DNA of 64,000 nucleotides, taken from Flavobacterium marginilacus. Its GTDB lineage: Bacteria > Bacteroidota > Bacteroidia > Flavobacteriales > Flavobacteriaceae. Below the pieces are notes generated by a model. That model saw only the letters and a list, made by a program, of their open reading frames with translations. It had not been told where the DNA came from and did no database searches. Positions 49,148 to 57,904 of the stretch are shown in pieces. Every line of letters starts with the position of its first letter. Position 1 is the stretch's first letter. A program made the position numbers and the translations under genes. The stretch covers positions 4,154,001-4,218,000 of the forward strand of contig NZ_CP113975.1 of the NCBI RefSeq assembly GCF_026870155.1, written 5' to 3'.

Positions 49148-50677
49148 TTATTCTTGATAATTTTTCTTTCTTTCCATTTCTTCTTTTATTCTTTTGTTGA
49201 TATCCACTTTGGCACCCCGCAAAACATAAATCGAAATTTCTGGCTCTCTTGCAAACTTATTAATCCTTTTGCCTGCCAAATAAACGGTGTCAAAAATTGG
49301 AATTTCTCTTTTCCTTTCTTTATCATCATCATTATCTTCTTTTACCAAAATAACGTCTTTAATTTCTTTATCCAAAGGAATCCAATTAACATAATCGGCA
49401 TTGAAGGAATGAGCAGTAACTTTTTTATTTTTAGTATAATAATTGATAGCACCGGTCTGTCCGTAATTATCACAGAGAATTAAGGTATGTTCCAAATCCG
49501 GCAATGTTCCGGCAACAGAATCTACTTTCACGGCCAATTCTTTCCATCCTACCATATCGGCAAAATCCTGCTGGAGTATATGCTCTGTTCCATCTTCCCA
49601 GCGATGCAGTCCGTATTTTTGAAATTCTTTGGCATGACTCACAATGTATTGCGGACTTTTATTTGGAAAATCAACTTTATACATTGGAATAAAAATCAAC
49701 ATAGGAATTACAATTAAAACTGAAAATAAATACCTTTTCCAGCCATTTTTTAATTGTTCTTCTAAAAAGACAGCACCAAAGGCAATATAAATAGGATACA
49801 GCCCAATAGCATAATAATCTTTGGCTTTGAAATACATAAAAACCATTAGTGTAAAAACTATCGACCAAAAGAAAAATTTGTATTTCTCAAATGGTTTGTA
49901 GAATAATAAGGCTAATAATCCCGAAACAATAACAAAAAAAGAGCCGATAAAAAAGAACAATTGTGATTTTAAAAATCCTAACCGATCAACATAAACTAAC
50001 TGAGTATCTGCCAATTCTTTTAAATGATGAATAACAGGTAAACTGTTTTGAATCTGCCAATAAATATTCGGTGCAATAAGTAACAATCCTAAAATCAATG
50101 CCAAGTAAAATTTGGGCTGAGCAAAGATTTTTCTCTGTTTCGTCACTAACAATCCGGGAATCAAACCAATCAATAGAAAGCCAATATTATACTTATTTAA
50201 AAAACCTAAAGCAAAAACGACAGCTCCAATGAAAAGCCATTTGGTATTATCAGAATTGATGTATTTTATTAAGACAAAATACAAAGTCGTCCAGCACAAA
50301 ACATCAAAAGAATTAGGCTGATATAAGGTATTTAATCGCAAAAGAGACGAAAGCAGCACACAAACAGCTCCCAATATTAAGGCAGGCAGCTTACCTTTTA
50401 ATTCCTCAATTGCTTTCCAAACCACAACTAAAGTCATTGCGCCAAACAAAGCAGGAAAAAATTTCACCCAAAAAATCGAATTCCCCAAAAGATAAATAAT
50501 ATAGGAAATCCAGGAAGTAAACGGTGGTACCGATAGATATCCCCAGGCCAAATGATGGCCTTGATCTAAGTGCAAATATTCATCTCGTTGTAAATCGTAG
50601 TCGGAGCTTATTAATGAATATTGTAAAACAAATTTGAATAAAACGAAGCCAAGTAGTAATAATGTTTTTTTGGTCAT
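49148..50677 (-). CDS. GT39-family membrane glycosyltransferase
   Basis: A 509-residue protein with about nine to ten hydrophobic helices followed by a soluble C-terminal region from about residue 330. The first periplasmic loop carries the acidic motif YDLQRDEYLHLDQGHHLAWG (catalytic Asp/Glu region of the PMT/ArnT family), then PPFTSWISYIIYLLG. Such enzymes transfer a sugar from a polyprenyl-phosphate donor to protein or lipid on the outer face of the membrane. Acceptor unknown. It stands alone between nadB and fic. Confidence 0.85.
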   Translation of the reverse strand: MTKKTLLLLGFVLFKFVLQYSLISSDYDLQRDEYLHLDQGHHLAWGYLSVPPFTSWISYIIYLLGNSIFWVKFFPALFGAMTLVVVWKAIEELKGKLPALILGAVCVLLSSLLRLNTLYQPNSFDVLCWTTLYFVLIKYINSDNTKWLFIGAVVFALGFLNKYNIGFLLIGLIPGLLVTKQRKIFAQPKFYLALILGLLLIAPNIYWQIQNSLPVIHHLKELADTQLVYVDRLGFLKSQLFFFIGSFFVIVSGLLALLFYKPFEKYKFFFWSIVFTLMVFMYFKAKDYYAIGLYPIYIAFGAVFLEEQLKNGWKRYLFSVLIVIPMLIFIPMYKVDFPNKSPQYIVSHAKEFQKYGLHRWEDGTEHILQQDFADMVGWKELAVKVDSVAGTLPDLEHTLILCDNYGQTGAINYYTKNKKVTAHSFNADYVNWIPLDKEIKDVILVKEDNDDDKERKREIPIFDTVYLAGKRINKFAREPEISIYVLRGAKVDINKRIKEEMERKKNYQE

Positions 50678-50912
50678 GATATAAGTTAGTTATCGATTAG
50701 GATAATATTCATTTTCGATATTTCAAGCTCATAAATATAAAAGATATTGCAATAAAAATCTTTTATCAATATTACATAGAATTATATTACAAAACTAAAT
50801 TTTCACCAAAAGGGCAAAAAAACTTATTGAATAACTTGTCGAAATATTGGTTGTTTGTCAAAAAAGAAAAACAAATTTTCTTCGAACAGATAGAAAATAG
50901 ACACTACTTCTC

Positions 50913-51812
50913 TTAATCTTTATTACCAACTATTTCAAAATAATTAAGAATGGCTTTGTAATTATCTTGAGCGGTTAGACAAGTATCCAAAAGGTATTCT
51001 TTTACATTATTCCATTCCTGCAAACCTCTATAATAAAATAATTTTAAATCTTCATCAATGATAAATGGCACAATATTGTTTGCCAGACATTCTTTAAACA
51101 TAATCAATCGTCCCACCCTGCCATTACCATCCTGAAAGGGGTGAATAATTTCAAACTGATAATGAAAATCAATAATATCTTCTAGAGATTTCTTCTTAAT
51201 TTTATAATACTCAGAAAGCAGTTCTTTCATTTTAACAGCGACCTCTTTAGGCAAACAAGTTTCATTTCCTCCAACTTCATTGGGAAGCTTTTTATATTCA
51301 CCGACATTAAACCAATCTTTACCACTATCAGAAGTACCCGATTTCAATAAAAAATGTAATTCCTTGATAAATGATTCTGTCAATTTTGCTTTAGCTTTAT
51401 CAATTATCAGGTCAATGCAACGGAAGTGATTTGAGGTCTCAATAATATCATCTACATTAATAGCTTCTTTAGAAACTCCAATGGTATTCGTTTCAAAAAT
51501 ATATCGGGTTTGATCGTGACTAAGTTTACTCCCTTCAATGCGGTTGGAATTGTAAGTGAGATCAATCTGCGTACGATGATAAATCCCTCCCTTAAGTTTC
51601 ATATCCTTTTGCTCTTTCAGGTGATTCAGCAAAATATTGTTACTGAATTTTTTCTTTTTCTCCTTTTCAGGCAAAACAGCATCTTCGGGAATATTCCAGG
51701 TTTTACCTGTCAGGAAAGCACCCTTGATTTTACTGGAAGCACAATAATGGCGTACAGTCCTTTCGGATAAAATCCATTTTTTTGCAAACTCATTTACAGA
51801 AATATACCTCAT
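50913..51812 (-). CDS. Fic-family protein with N-terminal DNA-binding-like domain
   Basis: A 299-residue protein. Residues about 1-45 (SVNEFAKKWILSERTVRHYC, TWNIPEDAVLP) look like a MerR/excisionase-type helix-turn-helix. TYNSNRIEGSKLS (about 75-88) is the inhibitory (S/T)xxxE(G/N)-like motif, and the Fic active loop IIHPFQDGNGRVGRLI has the HPFxDGNGR signature for AMP transfer. The start at 51812 is chosen because the longer frame begins inside an operator palindrome. Likely autoregulated through the paired palindromes upstream. Confidence 0.88.
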   Translation of the reverse strand: MRYISVNEFAKKWILSERTVRHYCASSKIKGAFLTGKTWNIPEDAVLPEKEKKKKFSNNILLNHLKEQKDMKLKGGIYHRTQIDLTYNSNRIEGSKLSHDQTRYIFETNTIGVSKEAINVDDIIETSNHFRCIDLIIDKAKAKLTESFIKELHFLLKSGTSDSGKDWFNVGEYKKLPNEVGGNETCLPKEVAVKMKELLSEYYKIKKKSLEDIIDFHYQFEIIHPFQDGNGRVGRLIMFKECLANNIVPFIIDEDLKLFYYRGLQEWNNVKEYLLDTCLTAQDNYKAILNYFEIVGNKD

Positions 51813-51827
51813 TGCTTTGTTTAAACC

Positions 51828-51893
51828 TGCCGTTATCGGCAAATATACAACAAAAAATACTTTTAAAACTTTACTTTTTTGCCGTTAACGGCA
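51828..51893 (-). promoter_or_regulatory. Paired operator palindromes and promoter of fic
   Basis: TGCCGTTATCGGCA (51828-51841) and TGCCGTTAACGGCA (51880-51893, extended TTTTGCCGTTAACGGCAAAA) are centred 52 bp apart, about five helical turns. On the minus strand TATATTTG (51847-51840) is a full -7 match, so the proximal site covers the predicted start. Confidence 0.75.
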
Positions 51894-51906
51894 AAAAATA
51901 CTCTTT

Positions 51907-52857
51907 CTAATTCCCTTTGTACTGCGCCCCCTGAACAATCCCTCTTTTTTCAATTGTAGAATCGATATAATGTTGGATTTCGGTTTTTTTGAGTCCCCAA
52001 TTTGGGGCGATGAGCAAGTCCCAATCGGAGATCCCGAAGAGGCGCTGAATAACAACATCAGGACGCAGGAGCGGAATAAGCTCACAAAGCAAATCGGTGT
52101 ATTGTTCCAAAGTGAAGAGCGGGAACGGATTTCGCTTGTAATGTACGCCCATAATCGAGCCTTCGACGATATGCAGGTGATGGAATTTGACAAATTTTAT
52201 TTGCGGAAAACGGTTGATCTCGGCGATATAATTGAGCATCATGTCGCGGGTTTCCCACGGAAATCCAAAAACGGTATGAACGCACAAATCAATTGGGCTG
52301 TCTTTTAACAGCTCCACTGCAGTAATGAATTCGGCATGGGTACAGCCTCGGTTGATTTTCGATAACGTCTCGTCATACATCGATTCCATTCCCATTTCGA
52401 GATCAACATCAAAACGGTCGCAATAACTTTCGAGTAAAACCACTTTTTCGGCATCTATGCAATCAGGACGAGTCCCTACCGAAAACCCAACAACCTCATC
52501 AGGATTGAAAGCCAAAGCACGGTCATAGATATTTTTTAGATAATCAACATGTGCATAAGTATTGGTATTCGGCTGAAAATAAACTATGAATTGGTCTGCC
52601 TTATACGACTTTTTGGCGCGCTCCATCCCCTGAAGCAATTGATCTTCTATCGTGGGTGCTTTTCTTGAAATATCGGGTGTAAAGGAATCAACATTACAAT
52701 AGGTACAACCTCCATAACCTTTCAGTCCGTCACGGTTGGGACAGCTAAAATTACCATCGACAATTACCTTGAAAACTTTCTTTCCATTGTATTTCTCACG
52801 GAGATGTGTCCCGTAATTGTTATAACCTTTCTTTCCGGATTCTTTTTCTGCATTCAT
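51907..52857 (-). CDS. TIGR01212-type radical SAM protein (YhcC family)
   Basis: A 316-residue protein from MNAEKESGKKGYNNYGTHLR. The cluster motif is NFSCPNRDGLKGYGGCTYCN, with the Cys spacing C-x10-C-x2-C characteristic of YhcC/TIGR01212 (CPNRDGLKGYGGCTYC). FQPNTNTYA, VGFSVGTRPDC and LCVHTVFGFPWETRDMM follow. Function of the family is not settled; a tRNA or nucleotide modification role has been suggested. The longer frame to 53022 is an artefact of reading through the hairpin repeat D. Confidence 0.88.
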   Translation of the reverse strand: MNAEKESGKKGYNNYGTHLREKYNGKKVFKVIVDGNFSCPNRDGLKGYGGCTYCNVDSFTPDISRKAPTIEDQLLQGMERAKKSYKADQFIVYFQPNTNTYAHVDYLKNIYDRALAFNPDEVVGFSVGTRPDCIDAEKVVLLESYCDRFDVDLEMGMESMYDETLSKINRGCTHAEFITAVELLKDSPIDLCVHTVFGFPWETRDMMLNYIAEINRFPQIKFVKFHHLHIVEGSIMGVHYKRNPFPLFTLEQYTDLLCELIPLLRPDVVIQRLFGISDWDLLIAPNWGLKKTEIQHYIDSTIEKRGIVQGAQYKGN

Positions 52858-52909
52858 TTCGCAAAGGTATCCACGATTATATGACACCGAAATGATTTTT
52901 GTCAGGTAT

Positions 52910-53014
52910 TTTGGAGCAGAAAGATTTGTTATTTTCAGAGAAATTCCTCCCGCTCCGTTACAATCTTGCGTGCCGAACCCCGGCACACAAGGATTTCTAC
53001 TGCAATCGGGGCTA
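52910..53014 (-). repeat. Dispersed covarying-hairpin repeat, copy D
   Basis: On the minus strand it runs TAGCCCCGATTGCAGTAGAA to TCTGCTCCAAAA. The central stem CTTGTGTGCCG pairs with CGGCACGCAAG around GGGTT, with a G-T type pair. The outer stem CCCGATT/GGAGCGGG region is retained. It lies directly upstream of the radical SAM gene. Confidence 0.85.
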
Positions 53015-53047
53015 AAAATCAATATTTTATTTTCATAATCCGCTTTT

Positions 53048-53205
53048 CTTTGCGTCTTAGCGACTCCTTACGAACCCAATTTCTCGCAAAGACGCTAAGG
53101 CGCAAAGTCCTTGCCTATAAAATTAATCCTTTCTATCTGCGTTAATCAGCGAAAATCTGCGTGCCACTATTTCTCACTCAGATTTCGCAGATTCACGCAG
53201 ATTTT
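53048..53205. repeat. Two adjacent dispersed palindromes (GCAAAG and CGCAGATT words)
   Basis: CTTTGCGTCTTAGCG (53048-53062) and CGCTAAGGCGCAAAG (53093-53107) pair with one mismatch. Next, 53148-53205 has AATCTGCGTG... and ...GATTCACGCAGATT. Related words recur at 58340-58500, 59640-59690 and 61205-61255. Confidence 0.65.
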
Positions 53206-53261
53206 TAGAAATTCATTAAAAACCTTACTCAATAGACTTTGTGAATCTTTGTGAAATAATA

Positions 53262-54269
53262 CTACCCCCCAATCTTAATCATACTTCTATTCTTCGAAAA
53301 AAGGAGCGGATCTTGGAATTTAGCATCATTATCCATTCCGCCCCGCATGGCAAATTTAGATTTTATATTTTGGAAGATAAGCGGTTCAATTGAATCCCCT
53401 GCTCTCAAGGTATCGAGCAAAGAAGTTTCAGTATTCGAAAACAGACAATTTTTCAATTTTCCATCGGCGGTCAAACGGATACGATTACACGTACTGCAAA
53501 ACGGATTCGTAACCGAACTGATTACCGAAAAACTCCCTTGGTAACCTTCAATTTTATGATTTTTGGAGGTATCATTTGGTCTGTCCTGCAAACGGTTTAC
53601 ATTAGATTTACCATAAAAATCATTCACTTGTGAAAGTATTTCGGCATAGCTTACCAATTTTTCCTTATTCCATCGATTACCGTCAAAAGGCATAAATTCT
53701 ATAAACCGAATCTGAATGTTTCGTTCTTTGGTCAACTCAATAAAATCAACAATTTCGTTATCATTAAATCCTTTGATAACAACGACATTCAGTTTTACTT
53801 TGAAGCCATTTCTTTCTAGTAAATCAATATTTTCAATGACTTTCTCAAAATAATTGCGACGGGTAATTTCATTAAATTTGTCTTGTTTCAAACTGTCGAT
53901 ACTCACGTTCAAAGTGGTAATTCCGGCCTCTTTGAAAGTATCTATAAATTCATGAACTAGGATTCCGTTGGTTGTTAAAGTCAGTACTACGCCTAGTTTT
54001 CCTAATTCTTCAATAATTTTTTTGGCATCTTTCCGTACCAAAGGCTCACCTCCTGTCAATCGGATTTTGTTGACGCCAAGTTTTACGAAAGTCTTTGCAA
54101 TGGTAACAATTTCGGCTGCAGTCATCAGATGCGCTCTTGGTGTAAGCGCAATCCCCTCGGCAGGCATACAATACGTACATCTCAAATTACAATGTTCTGT
54201 AATCGAAATACGAAGGTAATTGTGTACCCTTCCGTGGTCGTCCTGCATTGGATTTTTGCTATTTTCCAT
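53262..54269 (-). CDS. moaA: GTP 3',8-cyclase MoaA
   Basis: First step of molybdenum cofactor synthesis. It is 335 residues. The radical SAM cluster is in SITEHCNLRCTYCMPAEG (CxxxCxxC) and GG in IRLTGGEPLVRKD. The second, C-terminal cluster is in PFCSTCNRIRLTADGKLKNCLF (CxxC-x13-C). The C-terminus ends NRSMIKIGG, the Gly-Gly tail typical of MoaA. Its start overlaps the end of moaCB by 11 bp, indicating coupling. Confidence 0.96.
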   Translation of the reverse strand: MENSKNPMQDDHGRVHNYLRISITEHCNLRCTYCMPAEGIALTPRAHLMTAAEIVTIAKTFVKLGVNKIRLTGGEPLVRKDAKKIIEELGKLGVVLTLTTNGILVHEFIDTFKEAGITTLNVSIDSLKQDKFNEITRRNYFEKVIENIDLLERNGFKVKLNVVVIKGFNDNEIVDFIELTKERNIQIRFIEFMPFDGNRWNKEKLVSYAEILSQVNDFYGKSNVNRLQDRPNDTSKNHKIEGYQGSFSVISSVTNPFCSTCNRIRLTADGKLKNCLFSNTETSLLDTLRAGDSIEPLIFQNIKSKFAMRGGMDNDAKFQDPLLFSKNRSMIKIGG

Positions 54270-55173
54270 GGTTGAAACCATTTAGTATTTTAAATAAATG
54301 CAACACCGAAGGAAAAACGGCATCCATCGATTCACTTGCTCCCGCTGTAGATCCCGGCAGAGCCATAATCAGCGTGTTTCCTTTGAATCCAACAACGCTT
54401 CGGGATAACATCGCATAAGGCGTTCTGTCTTGTCCATAAGAACGAATCGCTTCCTCAATCCCCGGAATACGACGGTCAAGCATTGGGATAATCGCTTCGG
54501 GGGTTACATCACGATTGGACAAACCTGTTCCGCCGGTGAGAATAATCAAATCTTTATTGCCGGAACATAATTTGGTAATCGTTTCCTGAATATCAGCAAC
54601 CTCATCCGGAATTACCGTATAATTCGAAACGGTCATTCCCATCTTTTTGACTTTATCCGAAATCACTTTTCCGGCTCTGTCCTCTTTTTTTCCACTGACA
54701 ACACTGTCAGAACAAACGATCACCGCCACCGATAAATCCAAATTTTCTTTTACTCCATAATCCGATTTTCCTCCTTTTTTATAAAGTAGTTTTATAGTCG
54801 AAATTTCGACTTGTTTGTCGATAGGTTTTAGCATATCGTACATCGTCAAAGCCACTATCGAAGCACCATGCATGGCTTCTACTTCAACTCCTGTTCTGTA
54901 AATCGCTTTAACGCTTACTTTTATCAACACTGAATCTTCGAGCAATTCGTATTCGATTCCTGTATATTCTATCGGCATTGGATGACAATCCGGAATCGAA
55001 TTTGAAGTGTTTTTTACCGCAAACAACCCTGCAGTTCGTGCTACTTCCAATACATCGCCTTTTGGAACTGTTTTATTTACAATTGCCTGCATCGTTTCAG
55101 GCGAACCTACTTTTACAATGGCCTGAGCTGTTGCAATGCGCTGGGTAATTATTTTATGGGTGATATCTACCAT
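54259..55173 (-). CDS. moaCB: Bifunctional MoaC-MoaB fusion
   Basis: A 304-residue fusion. Residues about 1-150 are MoaC (cyclic pyranopterin monophosphate synthase): RIATAQAIVKVG, DCHPMPIEYT, RTGVEVEAMHGASIVALTMYDMLK. Residues about 150-304 are MoaB/MogA, the molybdopterin-binding fold: VAVIVCSDSVVSGKKEDRAG, LIILTGGTGLSNRDVTPEA, ALPGSTAGASESMDAV. Fusion of these two steps is seen in several Bacteroidota. The MoaB half may adenylate molybdopterin. It overlaps moaA. Confidence 0.93.
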   Translation of the reverse strand: MVDITHKIITQRIATAQAIVKVGSPETMQAIVNKTVPKGDVLEVARTAGLFAVKNTSNSIPDCHPMPIEYTGIEYELLEDSVLIKVSVKAIYRTGVEVEAMHGASIVALTMYDMLKPIDKQVEISTIKLLYKKGGKSDYGVKENLDLSVAVIVCSDSVVSGKKEDRAGKVISDKVKKMGMTVSNYTVIPDEVADIQETITKLCSGNKDLIILTGGTGLSNRDVTPEAIIPMLDRRIPGIEEAIRSYGQDRTPYAMLSRSVVGFKGNTLIMALPGSTAGASESMDAVFPSVLHLFKILNGFNHGK

Positions 55174-55374
55174 TATGATTTTAGATTTTAGACTGCAGAT
55201 TTTTAGACTTTAGATTTACCTACTGCACGTATATTTTTTTGCCACGGATGGCACAGATTAAACGGATTTTTTACTGATTATATATTTTAAAATTTATTAA
55301 AAATCATTTTCTATCCGTGTTTATAAGTTTTATCCGTGTCTCCCGATAACTATCGGGAGTGGCCTATTTTTTAT

Positions 55375-55818
55375 TTATGTGTTCTTTTTCCAAGTATAGC
55401 TTTCGTCATCAAAAATTTCTTTTCCGAAAATCGCTGTTTTCTCTTTTATTTCTTCCACCAAAAACTCCAATGCTTCATACACCACTTTTCGTCTTGGTGC
55501 CGAAACAAAGACAAACAGACAGATTTCACCTGTTTTTACCAATCCCAAACTGTGATAAATATGCAGACATGAAAGTTCATATTTTGCAAAAGCGGCTTCC
55601 CTAATTTCATAGAATGTTTGTTCTGCCATTTCTTCGTAGGCAGTGTATTCAATTGCGGTCACTGTTTTTCCTTCAATCACATCGGCACGAACCTGACCCA
55701 AAAAAATATTATGGGCTCCAATTGTGGTTTTACTTTGGTGTTTGGCAATCGAATTCCCAATGAACTCGGAGGTTATTTGTCCTTGTATGAAGGAACTTTT
55801 TTTTGGTTTATCTGACAT
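55375..55818 (-). CDS. moaE: Molybdopterin synthase catalytic subunit MoaE
   Basis: A 147-residue protein that transfers sulfur from MoaD to precursor Z. Family text is GAHNIFLGQVRADVIEGKTV, AIEYTAYEEMAEQ, IYHSLGLVKTGEICLFVFVSAPRR and the catalytic C-terminal KEKTAIFGKEIFDDESYTWK (Lys residues and the terminal Trp). A 201-bp gap with repeat words separates it from moaCB; the operon direction is kept. Confidence 0.95.
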   Translation of the reverse strand: MSDKPKKSSFIQGQITSEFIGNSIAKHQSKTTIGAHNIFLGQVRADVIEGKTVTAIEYTAYEEMAEQTFYEIREAAFAKYELSCLHIYHSLGLVKTGEICLFVFVSAPRRKVVYEALEFLVEEIKEKTAIFGKEIFDDESYTWKKNT

Positions 55819-55931
55819 ATTTTTTCTTTTGGGCCAAAGATGACAACGATTGAACGGATTTTCGCCGATTATTTTTTTTTCTGTGACGTCTATAGCCTAT
55901 TTTTATTTTTTTGATATTGTTATTAAAATTG

Positions 55932-56999
55932 CTATTCTATTTGATTTTTAAGGGATTCAATTCCTCTTGCCAAATGAAAAACTCCAATAAACCCAGAGTT
56001 TTGGAGATAATTCATCGCCTGTTGGCTACGCTGGCCTGTTTGGCAGAACAGTACAATTTCCTGATTTTTATTTAATTTCTTACTATACTCTTCCAATTCA
56101 CTCAAAGGAATCCGAATCACATTATCTTTCTTCAACTCGGGCAATTCATCTGATTCACGGACATCAATAATAACCATTCCCAACTGATTGCATTTTTCTA
56201 GAAAAGCATCAGGACTTAAGTTTTGATTTGCTTTTTTACGATTCAAAAGCAGACTTCCATTGATAAATCCTTTTTCAATTGCTTTTGGATTTCTGGCAAA
56301 ATCAATAATTTGAGTCTGAAAATGCAAGGTATCGTAAATCAGTAATTTTCCCGATAATACTGTACCAATTTCCAGTATTATTTTGAGTACTTCGGTGGCT
56401 TGTAATGTTCCCAATGTATTTGGCAAAACACCCAAAACTCCTGATTCTGCACAATTAGGAACCGCTTTCAGACTTTCCTGCTCCGGAAACAAACAGCGGT
56501 AACTTGGCCCATTTTTATAATTAAACACCGAAACCTGACCTTCAAATTTATGAATAGAGGCATAAACAACCGGAATTTTTTTGGCAACAGCCAAATCATT
56601 TATCAGATAACGGACAGCCAATGTATCAGTGCAATCCACAATAATTTGGTAACTCTGAACAATTTCGCAGGCATTCTGAGTATTGAAAAATTCTGGAAAT
56701 ATAGTTACTTTCACTTCTGAATTGAGTTCTAAAATGGCTTTTTTGGCAGTTTCTGCTTTGCTTTTTCCACAGTCTTTTAAAGTATATAATAATTGTCTGT
56801 GCAGATTGGTTTCATCCACGACATCCCCATCGACAATTCCAATAGTTCCAACTCCTGCACCTGCCAAGTTTTGAAGCACTGGACAGCCCAAACCTCCCGC
56901 ACCAATTACCAAAACGCGGGCGTCTTGCAATTTTTGCTGACCAGTTTCTCCGATTTCAGGGAGGATTATTTGTCTGTTATAGCGTTTGGCGTTTATCAT
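55932..56999 (-). CDS. moeB: Molybdopterin-synthase adenylyltransferase MoeB with rhodanese domain
   Basis: Activates the C-terminus of MoaD. It is 355 residues. The E1-like nucleotide site is VLVIGAGGLGCPVLQNLAGAGVG (N-terminal 60 residues), then NLHRQLLYTLKDCGKSKAE and IIVDCTDTLAVRYLIND. PSYRCLFPEQ and PNCAESGVLG precede the C-terminal rhodanese domain (about residues 265-355) with the sulfur-carrying Cys in IVLFCQTGQRS. The MoeBR layout can both adenylate and thiolate MoaD. Confidence 0.92.
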   Translation of the reverse strand: MINAKRYNRQIILPEIGETGQQKLQDARVLVIGAGGLGCPVLQNLAGAGVGTIGIVDGDVVDETNLHRQLLYTLKDCGKSKAETAKKAILELNSEVKVTIFPEFFNTQNACEIVQSYQIIVDCTDTLAVRYLINDLAVAKKIPVVYASIHKFEGQVSVFNYKNGPSYRCLFPEQESLKAVPNCAESGVLGVLPNTLGTLQATEVLKIILEIGTVLSGKLLIYDTLHFQTQIIDFARNPKAIEKGFINGSLLLNRKKANQNLSPDAFLEKCNQLGMVIIDVRESDELPELKKDNVIRIPLSELEEYSKKLNKNQEIVLFCQTGQRSQQAMNYLQNSGFIGVFHLARGIESLKNQIE

Positions 57000-57021
57000 T
57001 TTATTTTTAAAACTTTTTTGG

Positions 57022-57048
57022 AAACATATAAGTCATATAAGTTTTTTC
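57022..57048 (+). repeat. Copy of the ACATATAAGTCAT repeat
   Basis: AACATATAAGTCATATAAGT followed by TTTTTT is identical to 42280-42305 over 25 bases. Its inverted partner is not found here, so this may be a half element. Confidence 0.6.
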
Positions 57049-57088
57049 TACCTGAAATCTAAATTCTAAAATCTGCAATCTTAAATCC

Positions 57089-57331
57089 TTATCCTCCCGC
57101 AAAAGGCGGTAAAAAGGCAATCACATCCTGATCTTTTATTTTGTTTTGCAAATCACTCATCGTCTGGTTGACCGCAATGGTGTAAGCTGTATTTTGCATA
57201 TTTTGATAAGTGCTTTCAATTCTTGACTTTAATGCAGAAACCGAAATAGTCTCTTCATCAAAAGTGAATTGTTCCTCTTTCAATTGCGTGATATCGGCGA
57301 GTGACCCAAAATATTTTAGCGTAATGGTCAT
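57089..57331 (-). CDS. moaD: Molybdopterin synthase sulfur carrier MoaD
   Basis: An 80-residue ubiquitin-fold protein from MTITLKYFGSLADITQ, ending in the diagnostic LPPFAGG whose terminal Gly-Gly is thiocarboxylated by MoeB. The ATG overlaps the mobA stop codon by 4 bp (ATGA), so translation is coupled and this start is preferred over the longer frame. Confidence 0.93.
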   Translation of the reverse strand: MTITLKYFGSLADITQLKEEQFTFDEETISVSALKSRIESTYQNMQNTAYTIAVNQTMSDLQNKIKDQDVIAFLPPFAGG

Positions 57332-57897
57332 TTGATTAAATTTTGATATTCTTCTTTTGTATTTATATTCTGCACTTGACTGCTCCATTTTTCAGGAATT
57401 TCAATAGTGCGGTGTTTTACATCTTCAATTGCCTGCTTTAATTTCAATTTATTTCCTGCTATCTGTTCACCGAAAACAATTTTCATCGAGCGGTCGTAGA
57501 CTGCAATCAGCGGACTGGTTTTGTCTCCGATTGCAGTTTGTGTAACCATATCTGTTTCGTTGTGGTTTTCTAAAAGCCATTGCAGTAATTCGGTTGTTAC
57601 GAGTGGCACATCAACACTTATAACCAGATTTACTTTGGTCTTAGATTCTTTCAGTCCTGTATAAAGACCGCCCACTGGGCCTTTATTTTCAATAATGTCT
57701 TCGACTCTTAAAAAACCTAATTTATCGTATTCTTTGTTGGCAGAAACAATCAAGATATTCGAGGCTACGATAGGCTGTAGAGTATCGCAAATGTGCTGAA
57801 TGAATGTTTTTCCGTTCCAGTCCAATAAGCCTTTATCGGTCCCCATTCGCTGGCTTTTCCCTCCGGCCAAAAGTATTGCTGTGATTTTGTTTTCCAT
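57328..57897 (-). CDS. mobA: Molybdenum cofactor guanylyltransferase
   Basis: Adds GMP to molybdopterin to form the bis-MGD-type cofactor used by nitrate reductases and other DMSO-reductase family enzymes. It is 189 residues. The nucleotide-binding signature ILLAGGKSQRMGTDKGLLDW is at residues 8-27, followed by ENKGPVGGLYTGLKES and LVISVDVPLVTTELL with metal-binding Asp. It is in the middle of the cofactor operon, 7 bp after the ModE-like gene. Confidence 0.93.
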   Translation of the reverse strand: MENKITAILLAGGKSQRMGTDKGLLDWNGKTFIQHICDTLQPIVASNILIVSANKEYDKLGFLRVEDIIENKGPVGGLYTGLKESKTKVNLVISVDVPLVTTELLQWLLENHNETDMVTQTAIGDKTSPLIAVYDRSMKIVFGEQIAGNKLKLKQAIEDVKHRTIEIPEKWSSQVQNINTKEEYQNLIK

Positions 57898-57904
57898 AAA
57901 CTAA

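Noticed and set aside
50736..50765. AAAAGAT...ATCTTTT palindrome upstream of the GT39 gene as another member of the AAGGATA operator family
   Set aside because: Arms match only partly and spacing differs from the norC, nirK and ric sites; A/T-rich DNA gives such arms by chance.
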